From positions 992,001 to 1,056,000 of the forward strand of contig NZ_CP040443.1 of assembly GCF_005843885.1 (NCBI RefSeq): 64,000 nt of DNA, given 5' to 3'. This DNA is from Escherichia sp. E4742 (GTDB lineage Bacteria; Pseudomonadota; Gammaproteobacteria; Enterobacterales; Enterobacteriaceae). Position 1 is the first letter of the stretch. Each line of letters starts with the position of its first letter. This document shows, piece by piece, positions 1 to 7,851 of this stretch. A program made the translations under genes and the position numbers. The notes under the pieces were generated by a model, which was given only the letters and a program-made list of their open reading frames with translations, had not been told where the DNA came from and did no database searches.

Positions 1-344
1 CCATGAGATATGGGTCAAACTGGTCACCAGCTCCGACCGCCAGACATCAGTAAAAGCAGAAACGCTCTGATTTTACTGTTGCCCTGCAGTGAGCATACGT
101 TAACGTCACCGCATAAAAAGCAGCGTCACAGAACAGGAGACATTTCGCGCGAAACGGCGATAAGCGAAAGAATGTAAGGAGGCGGCGTGCATCAGGCAAG
201 CTCCGTACAGAGAGGAGAAAATTCGCGCAATCATGGCACCTTTCGCTAAAGCGCGCAAGCCAGGACTTTGCGGCCAGACAAGCCATAAACGGGGCAAAAA
301 GTTCATAATAAGAAAATCAAACAATACAGTTAACAGGAACTCTT
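1..344. other. Intergenic region upstream of yqgA
   Basis: No convincing gene is visible here. In E. coli this interval separates the divergent speC and yqgA genes (remembered gene order), and the open frames on the minus strand look like chance frames. An AGGA ribosome-binding site for yqgA lies at about 334-338. Confidence 0.6.
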
Positions 345-1052
345 GTGGTCATCGGCCCTTTTATCAACGCTAGTGCAGTATTACTGGGTGGCGTTCTCGG
401 CGCACTGCTTAGCCAACGTTTACCGGAACGTATCCGCGTCTCAATGACGTCCATTTTTGGCCTGGCATCGCTGGGGATTGGTATTTTACTGGTCGTGAAA
501 TGTGCCAACCTTCCGGCGATGGTTTTAGCTACGCTACTCGGGGCATTAATCGGCGAAATTTGTCTGCTGGAGAAAGGAGTCAATACAGCGGTCGCCAAAG
601 CGCAAAATCTGTTTCGTCACTCGAGCAAGAAACCTGCGCATGAATCTTTTATTCAGAATTTTGTCGCGATTATTGTCCTGTTTTGTGCCAGCGGCACCGG
701 GATCTTCGGCGCGATGAATGAAGGGATGACAGGCGATCCGAGTATTTTAATCGCCAAGTCATTTCTTGATTTCTTTACAGCGATGATCTTCGCCTGTTCA
801 CTTGGCATTGCGGTATCGGTGATTAGTATTCCATTGCTCATCATCCAGTTAACGCTGGCATGGGCTGCTGCGCTGATATTACCGCTGACCACACCGTCGA
901 TGATGGCGGACTTCAGCGCCGTAGGTGGTTTATTGCTGCTGGCAACCGGCTTACGCATTTGCGGCATAAAAATGTTTCCGGTGGTCAACATGCTACCCGC
1001 TCTGCTACTGGCAATGCCGCTTTCCGCTGCCTGGACCACCTGGTTTGCCTGA
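345..1052 (+). CDS. yqgA: YqgA, DUF554 family inner-membrane protein
   Basis: A 235-residue, very hydrophobic protein with about six to seven membrane segments, matching the DUF554 family. From memory it is almost identical to E. coli YqgA. It starts with GTG at 345, preceded by an AGGA ribosome-binding site six bases upstream. Its function is unknown; a transport role is assumed for the family. It is core genome and marks the chromosomal side of the insertion. It ends about 65 bases before the pheV promoter. Confidence 0.93.
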   Translation: MVIGPFINASAVLLGGVLGALLSQRLPERIRVSMTSIFGLASLGIGILLVVKCANLPAMVLATLLGALIGEICLLEKGVNTAVAKAQNLFRHSSKKPAHESFIQNFVAIIVLFCASGTGIFGAMNEGMTGDPSILIAKSFLDFFTAMIFACSLGIAVSVISIPLLIIQLTLAWAAALILPLTTPSMMADFSAVGGLLLLATGLRICGIKMFPVVNMLPALLLAMPLSAAWTTWFA

Positions 1053-1118
1053 CATTACGAGCGATAACGGCAAACTGATGATAGATTGTGCAGTCTGCCG
1101 TAAATTGAAGAAATTTGA

Positions 1119-1147
1119 TTGACGAGACGAGGCGAATCAGGTTTAAT
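1119..1147 (+). promoter_or_regulatory. Promoter of the tRNA-Phe gene
   Basis: A -35 box TTGACG (1119-1124) and a -10 box TTTAAT (1142-1147) are separated by 17 bases. They are followed by a GC-rich discriminator (GCGCCCC), the hallmark of stringently controlled stable-RNA promoters. The tRNA begins 11 bases after the -10 box. Confidence 0.8.
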
Positions 1148-1157
1148 GCGCCCCGTT

Positions 1158-1233
1158 GCCCGGATAGCTCAGTCGGTAGAGCAGGGGATTGAAAATCCCC
1201 GTGTCCTTGGTTCGATTCCGAGTCCGGGCACCA
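1158..1233 (+). tRNA. pheV: tRNA-Phe (anticodon GAA)
   Basis: A complete 76-nt tRNA with the CCA end encoded at 1231-1233. The acceptor stem GCCCGGA pairs with TCCGGGC. The anticodon stem GGGGA/TCCCC frames the loop with anticodon GAA at 1191-1193, and the T arm carries GGTTCGATTCC. It follows yqgA as pheV does in E. coli. The gene is intact, so the integrated element restored the tRNA 3' half. Confidence 0.97.
1208..1233. other. Probable attachment site (att core) in the tRNA 3' end
   Basis: Foreign sequence starts directly after the tRNA CCA, and a tyrosine integrase gene lies 190 bases further on, pointing towards the tRNA. GI-type ICEs and many genomic islands recombine into the 3' part of tRNA-Phe genes. 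No second copy of this end was seen in the window, so the other junction must lie beyond 64 kb. The exact core length cannot be fixed without it. Confidence 0.65.
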
Positions 1234-1341
1234 CCTTACATCAAAGCCACTGGTCAGGAGTGAGAAACCTGACGGGTGTCATCGGGAAGGTGTCAGATGT
1301 CGTGAGTCTGCTTCATGTACATCATGATTTTCTTCTCGAAT

Positions 1342-1370
1342 GGGAGCATGTTAGCCGCATGCTCCCTTTT
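1342..1370 (+). terminator. Intrinsic terminator downstream of pheV
   Basis: GGGAGCATG (1342-1350) pairs perfectly with CATGCTCCC (1358-1366) across a 7-base loop, followed by TTTT. It sits between the tRNA and the convergent integrase gene. Confidence 0.75.
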
Positions 1371-1424
1371 CTCGATCACTATATATGATTACAACCCTTC
1401 AGCGGATTGTCAATCTGCCTGCAA

Positions 1425-2417
1425 TTACAGTCTGTCAGTAAACACCTCCAGTTCATGCTCCAGTGCCTGTACGGCAGTCTCCAGATTCATTTCCACATAT
1501 CCCATTGTGGTTGATACATTCTGGTGCCCGAGCATGTTTTTTACCAGGTGAAGATTACGCTCCGGAGTGCTCATCAGTATACTCGCCAGTGTATGTCTGA
1601 AACGATGTGGAGACACCTGAAAACCACACTCCTGAGATAATCTGCGGAAAAACGATTTCACAGGCTGCTCATCCGGCAGACCCGTTATACGTTTTGCTTC
1701 TGACACCGGCACAACAAAACGCTTGTAGTGGAAAAGATAGTCTTCCGGTGTGGCTCCCCGTCTGACGGCTTCATCCAGTAGTTTCTGCAGTTGTGGCTGT
1801 AACTGACGCGCAACCGGAATACGCCATTCTCTGTGAGTTTTACTACCTTCAGCCCGTAAATCGATCCATTTTTCTGCCGGACAAACATCCTTCAGACGTA
1901 AATGCAGTAACTGATTCAGACGCATTCCTGTGTAACGCAGGGTATTCACCACCGTCAGCCAGAACCACGCCGGCCTTATGGCACATTTGATATAAAGTCC
2001 GGCGTGCTGATTCTCTGCTTCCGAAAATTGCTGCAGAATAAGCACAACCCGCGTGATCTGCGCTTTTGTCAGCGTTTTCTTCCGCCTTTTTTCCTGCTTA
2101 ACCAGCATGCCACTAAAAGGATTTTCTGAAACAGTGATCAACCCAGATTCTTCTCCAAAGTTATAAATCGCACGCATGTGCCTCACCTTGTTATTCCAGG
2201 TATGGGAAGTTAACCCCTGATCTTTCAGCACAAAACGACGCCATTCCTGAACATCACGACGAACAATGCTGTCAGGAGTCCGGTGAAAACCAACAAACTT
2301 CCGGAACCCCGACAACACCTTGCGATAACTCCACTCCGTGGCTCTCCGTAACGACTTACAAAAAAAATACTCATCCATCAGATTATCCCAGAGGCTGTCA
2401 ACATCGTGAGTTTTCAT
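1425..2417 (-). CDS. Tyrosine-family site-specific integrase of the ICE
   Basis: A 330-residue tyrosine recombinase. The first catalytic arginine lies in TLRYTGMRLNQLLHL (about residue 170), the box II motif HRFRH is near residue 270, then LGHQ. The nucleophile is the tyrosine in TTMGYVEM about 20 residues from the end. The N-terminal part is a core-binding (SAM-like) domain. It is XerC/D- or Rci-sized, shorter than P4-type integrases (about 400). Its position beside pheV and its orientation towards the tRNA make it the likely enzyme for integration at this tRNA. No excisionase is seen next to it. Confidence 0.88.
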   Translation of the reverse strand: MKTHDVDSLWDNLMDEYFFCKSLRRATEWSYRKVLSGFRKFVGFHRTPDSIVRRDVQEWRRFVLKDQGLTSHTWNNKVRHMRAIYNFGEESGLITVSENPFSGMLVKQEKRRKKTLTKAQITRVVLILQQFSEAENQHAGLYIKCAIRPAWFWLTVVNTLRYTGMRLNQLLHLRLKDVCPAEKWIDLRAEGSKTHREWRIPVARQLQPQLQKLLDEAVRRGATPEDYLFHYKRFVVPVSEAKRITGLPDEQPVKSFFRRLSQECGFQVSPHRFRHTLASILMSTPERNLHLVKNMLGHQNVSTTMGYVEMNLETAVQALEHELEVFTDRL

Positions 2418-2474
2418 ATTTCTTTACCTTTAAATATATCCGTTCAACAACAAGGCTCACCTCCGGAACGCATT

Positions 2475-4040
2475 TCATGGAAAAAAGAGATAACGGCTGT
2501 CCTGTAGTTCCTGTCCATCCAGGAGCTGCCTGCCTTTTACCAGATAACCTTTTAGCGTTTTAAAACGACTTCTGTTTTCAGGCTCTTCGCACAAATGTGC
2601 AAAATAAAAGCGTCGGTTATCCCGCCGCTTATGAATGCTCAGGCGTTCAAACGATGCCTGAATATCATCTTTTTTGTCTGCCGGGATGCCTGCTGCTTTC
2701 GTAAACTCATAAAAAATTCCCGGTACAGGTAAAAAAACAAAGCCGGCAACAATATGAATTTTATCTTTTTTTCCGTTCAGGCTGATTTCCCCGTTCCTCA
2801 CTCCTTTTTTTAACCAGTTTATAAACATCTCTCCTTCTGAAATAACAGCTTCCGGAGCAGAGCTTCCGGAAATCAATGTGATAGAGGCATCCTCATGTTT
2901 TCTTTGAGAATGATCATTATCAATCAACACCTGCGTTTCCTGTAAGCATTCTCCGTCTGCTGTCACTACTGCAGCATGGTCATCTGCAGCAGAAAACAGG
3001 CTCAGCAGCATATCGGTATCATCATGGAGGCTCTGCTCCTCCGGTGACTTTTCCTCTACGTCTGTTGCAGACTGCAACGTATCCCGGACTTCCACTTCTG
3101 CCCCATCGGTTCCTGAAACAAAGGACTGTAGCGTAAATTCGCCTACCTCCGGGACGGCCGCCGGCATTTCCGGCGCACTGACCTCTGTTGATGTTTCTGG
3201 CTGGCTGTCAGATGGCACATTATCTTCAGGCTGCACAGTGTGTTCCGGGAGCAAAGGTGCTGTCACGGCTTCCGTCACCGGCAATGCGAGGAGCGGACTC
3301 TCCACCTCTTCTGCCGCTGTTTTCAGGACTGAACGAATCAATGCCATCTCCGGATGCTGATGCCAGACTGCACCCGCCAGATTCTGTAATGCCCCCGGCA
3401 CAGTGGTCAGCCAGGCTGTCGCCCCCTCCGGCAACAACTGCCCGGCCATCACCGCTGCCAGTTGCTGAGCCTCTGTGCCCTGCAGATGTTGCTGTCTGTA
3501 GCGAAAACGAAATGCTTCATCCGGTGATGACATCCCCGGCTGCCATAACTTTCCGCTGACCAGTTCCCCCTCCAGGTGTGCAAGAAGTGGCAGGTGATAA
3601 AACAGTGCCGACCAGAACACCACGGCATTCCATACACCAGACTGTGCGGCCTGCTCTTCCGGTGTGGCACCGGGCGGAAACATATATCCTCTGGCCAGAC
3701 GAACGGCATAGGTAGTGAACTGCAGCGTCAGGTCGCCAAAACCGTTGGCATCTGCCCACCGGGAGTCTCTGGCAGCGGGAACGTTCTGCGCTGCCATCAG
3801 GAGTTTTTGTACCGGCGCCAGACAGAACTGCTGATACACGTCGGATGGCATACTGCTGTTTTCCCATAACTGCTTCAGACACTGTTTCCTGCGTGGTGTG
3901 GACGTCAGCTCCTCTGCAGTCCGGGGTATATAAAAACCTTCCGGCAGATGTTCCGGCTGGCGTGCGATTTCCGGGGTGGTTGTCTCAGTACCGCTGGTAT
4001 TGCTGTTACCGGGAAGCAGTTTTTTCAGGCGATTAAGCAT
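2475..4040 (-). CDS. TraI_2/MobH-type relaxase homologue with degenerate active site
   Basis: Residues about 35-260 align in pattern with the TraI_2 domain of MobH relaxases and the last 140 residues with TraI_2_C, a winged-helix-like DNA-binding domain (SEGEMFINWLKKGV to the C-terminus). MobH relaxases nick oriT using an HHH motif and an HD-type motif. Here the HHH region reads RDSRWADANGFGDL and the HD position reads ALFYHLPLL, so both are lost. The middle is low-complexity and Glu/Pro-rich. ATG at 4040 is chosen for its GGAGGGTG ribosome-binding site; it overlaps the helicase stop, implying coupling. It could be an inactive accessory relaxase; the active one may lie outside the window. Confidence 0.72.
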   Translation of the reverse strand: MLNRLKKLLPGNSNTSGTETTTPEIARQPEHLPEGFYIPRTAEELTSTPRRKQCLKQLWENSSMPSDVYQQFCLAPVQKLLMAAQNVPAARDSRWADANGFGDLTLQFTTYAVRLARGYMFPPGATPEEQAAQSGVWNAVVFWSALFYHLPLLAHLEGELVSGKLWQPGMSSPDEAFRFRYRQQHLQGTEAQQLAAVMAGQLLPEGATAWLTTVPGALQNLAGAVWHQHPEMALIRSVLKTAAEEVESPLLALPVTEAVTAPLLPEHTVQPEDNVPSDSQPETSTEVSAPEMPAAVPEVGEFTLQSFVSGTDGAEVEVRDTLQSATDVEEKSPEEQSLHDDTDMLLSLFSAADDHAAVVTADGECLQETQVLIDNDHSQRKHEDASITLISGSSAPEAVISEGEMFINWLKKGVRNGEISLNGKKDKIHIVAGFVFLPVPGIFYEFTKAAGIPADKKDDIQASFERLSIHKRRDNRRFYFAHLCEEPENRSRFKTLKGYLVKGRQLLDGQELQDSRYLFFP

Positions 4041-5547
4041 TTTCACCCTCCAGCCCGTATACGGCATCGTTTTCCCCGTTTTCTGACGGTGATGTCTCTG
4101 TTGCTTTCTGGCTTTGTTCATCTCTGCCAGCCTCTTCCGCCAGCTGGCACATCAGACTGCTCAGTACCAGGGTTTTACGGGCACGGGTGACCGCAACGTA
4201 CAACAGGTTAGTTTCGTCCCTCCGTTCATCTTCCGGCATCAGCGGGTCGGTGATATCCGCAAAATCCTCATCCAGTATCACCACCGGCCATTCCAGTCCC
4301 TTACTGCGGTGAGCCGTTGACACGGTAATATCCGCATCCTTCTCACACGTGACGGTATGCTCCCGCAGAAGCTTCAGTTTCACCGGCAACGGGAAACAGA
4401 TATCCAGCAGGCGAATGGCCTGATTCATCTCCACATCCCGGGTGGATTTGGCTATCCGGCAGTATTCATCAAAATCGCGGTAATCCCGCCGCAGTGCATC
4501 AGACTGCATCTTTTCCGGCATATCGGCAGAAAACCAGTACAGGTCCTCCAGTGCCTCTGTCCGGTAACCTTCAATACCGCCCACCCAGTACACCTTCCTG
4601 CCGCTCAGACTGGCCATCAGCGCCGTGCATATCACACCTGCCACCGTCCGGCTCAGTACCGTCTGGTGCCCTTCCGGTTTATCCGCGCCGGTACGGCTCA
4701 TCAGTACTTCATCTTCCCCACCACTGCCGGTCACCTGCCGTGTCTCACCAGCACGCTGCAAAAGCAGATTCGCCATCCGGGCCACTGACGGGCCAAAACG
4801 GAAGCTCTGCGTCAGCCAAAGACGGTCTGCATCGTTCAGAACAGGATGAGATAGCGCATCATCGGCACCACGAAAGCGGTAAATCTGCTGGTAACGGTCA
4901 CCCATCAGGATTACCCGGCAGGACTGACTGAGTACCAGCGCAGACGTCACCGGATTGGCGTCCTGTGCCTCATCAAACAGAATGGTGTCCCAGCGCCGGG
5001 ACAGGTCCGGGGATGACAACTGGAACAGCTTCAGGTAGGTATCATGCGTGACGGGAAATGTGCCATCAGGGCGACTCATTTCATGCCATAGCACCTGTAC
5101 TGCCTGCAGAATGGCTGAGACATCTGTACCGGCCCGGGCGTCCTCATCCGGCAAATGCTGCAGCCCCGCCTCTTTGTCAGCACTGCACAGAAACTGATTC
5201 AGACTGCTGAGCGCAAGACGAACCAGCAGCCAGTGACGGGTGTTCAGCTTTCTGGCCACATCCGTGATACGCAGGCTGGCAACCAGGCGATTCTGGTAAT
5301 GCTTACCAAAGCGTGACCAGGTCAGTTGGTGGGAGGTTTTGCACTCTACATTAAACGGAAATTTACGCTCAGCCTCATCACGTACGGCTCGGTTGTAAGC
5401 CAGATACAGCATTCTGCTGTCGGGGTTTGCCAGCGCATACTGAACCAGGGTACTGGTCTTTCCTGTGCCGGCAAAGGCGTTCACAACCAGCTTCTGTCCC
5501 TGCCAGTGAATAATGGCAGACTGTTCATCGGTGGGAGTCAGTGACAT
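4033..5547 (-). CDS. UvrD/Rep-like SF1 DNA helicase
   Basis: About 504 residues with superfamily 1 motifs in order: Q-like motif TDEQSAII, Walker A AGTGKTST (near residue 28), motif II DEAQDANP, motif III GDRYQQIYRFRGA, the late motif TAHRSKGLEWPVV, and motif VI YVAVTRARKTL. It should unwind DNA with ATP, probably in ICE transfer or maintenance as the partner of the overlapping TraI_2 gene. The frame is open upstream to 5613, but ATG at 5547 (MSLTPTDEQ) begins the conserved domain, has an AGGGG site, and lies after a strong terminator hairpin, so I chose it. Confidence 0.85.
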   Translation of the reverse strand: MSLTPTDEQSAIIHWQGQKLVVNAFAGTGKTSTLVQYALANPDSRMLYLAYNRAVRDEAERKFPFNVECKTSHQLTWSRFGKHYQNRLVASLRITDVARKLNTRHWLLVRLALSSLNQFLCSADKEAGLQHLPDEDARAGTDVSAILQAVQVLWHEMSRPDGTFPVTHDTYLKLFQLSSPDLSRRWDTILFDEAQDANPVTSALVLSQSCRVILMGDRYQQIYRFRGADDALSHPVLNDADRLWLTQSFRFGPSVARMANLLLQRAGETRQVTGSGGEDEVLMSRTGADKPEGHQTVLSRTVAGVICTALMASLSGRKVYWVGGIEGYRTEALEDLYWFSADMPEKMQSDALRRDYRDFDEYCRIAKSTRDVEMNQAIRLLDICFPLPVKLKLLREHTVTCEKDADITVSTAHRSKGLEWPVVILDEDFADITDPLMPEDERRDETNLLYVAVTRARKTLVLSSLMCQLAEEAGRDEQSQKATETSPSENGENDAVYGLEGENA

Positions 5548-5562
5548 ACAGGCCCCTGTAAA

Positions 5563-5610
5563 GAAAAAATGGTGCGCACACTCTGCATCACTGCAGAACG
5601 TGCACACCAT
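5563..5610 (-). terminator. Terminator hairpin in the leader of the helicase gene
   Basis: As minus-strand RNA, the bases from 5610 down to 5569 form a 19-pair hairpin: an outer AUGGUGUGCAC arm, an inner GUUCUGCA arm and a GUGA loop. All positions pair, counting G-U wobbles, and a run of U follows. It stands only about 15 bases before the helicase start, so it should attenuate or insulate that gene. An open frame in phase with the helicase runs through it from 5613. Confidence 0.75.
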
Positions 5611-5672
5611 CATTAACTCTTTACCGGTGTCGGGAAATTATTCTGTCCGGTAAGTACCAGCCAGCGGACTGA

Positions 5673-5975
5673 TTAGCGGCAGGCATAATAACCACGGATA
5701 TCGGACAACTGACCTTCCCTACCGCCGGGGAAGTAATACACAATGATGCTTTTCACAGCATTACCACTGGCAGTTGTTGTCCTAGAATATAACCAGTCGT
5801 TTTTCAGGTTTGTCCAGCCATCATCGGTTTCCTGTTCGTCCCACTCACTGATAATGCCCTGCAGGGCCTACGCCCCCAGTTGCTGCCCATGCTGTCCGTC
5901 TGCATAGCAACCATATCGATCCCGGTTCTGTGCGACAATCAGGGCACCATCACTCAACAGTGGGCATTTAATCCT
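5673..5975 (-). pseudogene. Broken 3' gene fragment, pilin/PilV-tip-like
   Basis: One reading frame on the minus strand runs for about 100 codons to a TAA at 5673-5675. It is interrupted by a single TAG at about 5867-5869 and preceded by an in-frame TGA near 5976. Before the TAG it reads CPLLSDGALIVAQNRDRYGC; the last residues are LSDIRGYYACR. Paired cysteines and this C-terminal style resemble the variable tips of type IV PilV or similar secreted proteins, but I do not recognise a definite relative. It is the remnant of a longer gene whose 5' part is gone. Confidence 0.5.
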
Positions 5976-6042
5976 GGCAAGTCAATGCCAAGATTAATTT
6001 GCAGGAACATTGCCATATTTGCACGTAATATCATTACGAAAA

Positions 6043-6459
6043 TTAGTAATAATTATGATTTCTTCTGTGTAGGTAGTAAATAATGCCATATCCAACTATG
6101 TTTATAATCAAAAAGATAACAAACTGCCAAAACCCTATCCCATACCAACTGATATCCACCTGAACAGGAAAGTCCTTACGAACTCCAGCATGATAATCTA
6201 GAATAGGGAAAAGACTGCACCAAAATAGACTGCCCATAAGAGGTGCGGTGAATTTGATTACGTTAAGATCGGAGTAATAATTCCAAATGACAACTCCAAT
6301 TACCGCCAGCCCCCAGATAGCAATTTTGAAACCACTCTCGGTGGCAATAGCAAATGGAACATCAAACGTATTCATGATCCAGACAGTAAAACCGGCGAGC
6401 AGCAATACCCCCATCACAACCGACATCTCACTAATCTTGTTATTACCTGAACGATTCAT
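6043..6459 (-). CDS. Hypothetical four-helix membrane protein
   Basis: A 138-residue protein with about four hydrophobic segments (residues 13-30, 42-60, 72-88 and 108-130) and a basic tail. A GGAAGG-type ribosome-binding site precedes the ATG at 6459. It is AT-rich compared with the flanking ICE genes. It lies 21 bases downstream of another unknown gene and behind an orphan CdiA C-terminal module, a position often taken by immunity genes. Immunity proteins against membrane-active toxins are often multi-helix membrane proteins. That role is inference only. Confidence 0.6.
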   Translation of the reverse strand: MNRSGNNKISEMSVVMGVLLLAGFTVWIMNTFDVPFAIATESGFKIAIWGLAVIGVVIWNYYSDLNVIKFTAPLMGSLFWCSLFPILDYHAGVRKDFPVQVDISWYGIGFWQFVIFLIINIVGYGIIYYLHRRNHNYY

Positions 6460-6480
6460 TTTTCCCTTCCTTTAACCTTG

Positions 6481-6966
6481 TTACACCAGATTTGATACCA
6501 ATGAATAAAACTGTTCTTTAGAAAACGGGCTACGATTTCCTGCTCGGTTGTTACCATCAACAAGTGACCAAATACCGGGTTCGCTTTTACCATCCCCAAA
6601 TGAATCCTGCATATACAGATTGAATTTCAAATTACGGTGGATACCACTAAATCGAACTTCAACTTCGCCTTTTGCCCCCATCAGATAAAGTGCTTCTGGA
6701 CGAAATTCTAGATGTTTATTCCCGTTTGAGATCTTCATAAAATCCATCGAGTAGGAATTTATTTTCTGCGTCGTAATATCATGAATATTTTTACGACTTA
6801 TTTCAATTGTCACAGGAATGTCTTCAAGCCATGAACCTAATTTGGTAAAAAGAGTACGTACACTTTCCTGAAACTCTTTGATATCATTAAGCTCCCTCGT
6901 CTCTCTGTCTTTTCCATCAGAAGAAGACTGTTTAAACTTATTCATCAAAACATCTTTGGAGATCAT
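6481..6966 (-). CDS. Hypothetical protein in the CDI junk region
   Basis: About 161 residues from ATG 6966 (MISKDVLMNKF); the frame stays open up to 7062. Soluble and rich in Lys and Glu, with an N-terminal helical part and a C-terminal beta-rich part containing FRPEALYLMGAKGEVEV. No motif is recognised. It follows the broken orphan CdiA-CT and precedes the membrane-protein gene at 6043-6459. Candidates are a displaced immunity gene or cargo of the orphan module. Base composition is AT-rich, as is usual for exchangeable CDI modules. Confidence 0.55.
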   Translation of the reverse strand: MISKDVLMNKFKQSSSDGKDRETRELNDIKEFQESVRTLFTKLGSWLEDIPVTIEISRKNIHDITTQKINSYSMDFMKISNGNKHLEFRPEALYLMGAKGEVEVRFSGIHRNLKFNLYMQDSFGDGKSEPGIWSLVDGNNRAGNRSPFSKEQFYSLVSNLV

Positions 6967-7197
6967 TTTTAGTCTCTTACAATTATTCAACAAATAGTCA
7001 TGAAATATTAAGTCCGGTTTAAATAAATTTTGCGAACTAGGTTTAGCGATCAAACCGAACAACTAGTTATTAATCACTGAAGCAATATAGATTGTTATCT
7101 GCAACCTTCTTATTCCGTAATGGTACACCTCCCAATATTCCTAGTTAGTTAAGCATCGGCAAGATCACCCAATTAAATATCGGTAGACTCATAATAA

Positions 7198-7616
7198 CTA
7201 TCTGTAAAGCCCACCTTTGGTAAATTTATCCACTCCAGCCAGCCTCTGTTCCAAGGTGAGATTATTGACATCAGCATACTGATTACAGGAAGCAGTCGCC
7301 TAACCATAATTAATCATTACTGATGGCAAGCTGAGCACATTATTTTCAACCGTCGTCTTACCTGACTGTGCGCCGGCTATCGCTGAAGCCCCCGAGCCTC
7401 CCACCAGGCCACCGGCCAGACCGGCAGCAACCGTTGCCAGTGTCGAGACCGTCTGCTTCTCTGTCTCGCTCAGTTCACTCACCGGCTTACCGTACATCTG
7501 TGTGGCTATCATCCCCATCATCTCGCCGGTGGCTGCACCTGCAGCACCGGCAAGGGCATTATTTCCCTGTGCCACCGCCAGTGCAGCACCACCTGCCAGA
7601 GCTGCTCTCAGATTAA
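7198..7616 (-). pseudogene. Orphan CdiA C-terminal (VENN) module, broken
   Basis: Repeats the pretoxin part of the cdiA copy upstream: the frame reads ALAVAQGNNALAGAAGAATG and runs to TTVENN, almost identical to the intact module. After VENN it diverges (VLSLPSVMINYG) and meets TAG at 7300-7302. The same frame then continues to TAG at 7198 with KFTKGGLYR. At the 5' side it begins with a NLRAALAGGA stretch that fuses two separate parts of the parent sequence, so part was deleted. Orphan cdiA-CT modules downstream of the main locus are known reservoirs for toxin exchange. Confidence 0.75.
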
Positions 7617-7617
7617 C

Positions 7618-7851
7618 TTATTTATTACGCCAATGTAGAAACCAACTAACAGCATTGCATAACAATGAGCAATATCCACCTATTTTTAAAGCTTTTACCA
7701 CATCAATAGATGAGAACAAAAAATGGCCTCCAATCAAATAGTAGGAAAATACTCTCAAGAGAAAAAATATTGATAACGCTGTAATAAATATACTAATAAA
7801 CCATAAGAAAAATGACGTAAAGAACTGCAACAGTAGATGAGTTAATTTCAT
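7618..7851 (-). CDS. cdiI: Probable CdiI immunity protein (membrane)
   Basis: A 77-residue, strongly hydrophobic protein with a long N-terminal membrane region (residues about 5-38, possibly two helices) and a second segment near 55-72. Its ATG overlaps the stop of the cdiA toxin part (ATGA), the standard place and coupling of cdiI. Immunity proteins block the toxin of the same locus. A membrane immunity protein suggests a toxin acting on or entering through the inner membrane. I do not recognise the family, so the call rests on position and topology. Confidence 0.65.
   Translation of the reverse strand: MKLTHLLLQFFTSFFLWFISIFITALSIFFLLRVFSYYLIGGHFLFSSIDVVKALKIGGYCSLLCNAVSWFLHWRNK

Noticed and set aside
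47..324. Two minus-strand ORFs upstream of yqgA
   Set aside because: They lie in the known intergenic region between speC and yqgA, with no ribosome site and Cys/Phe/Arg-rich translation.
1119..1388. 89-codon plus-strand ORF over pheV
   Set aside because: It covers the tRNA gene and its promoter; not protein coding.
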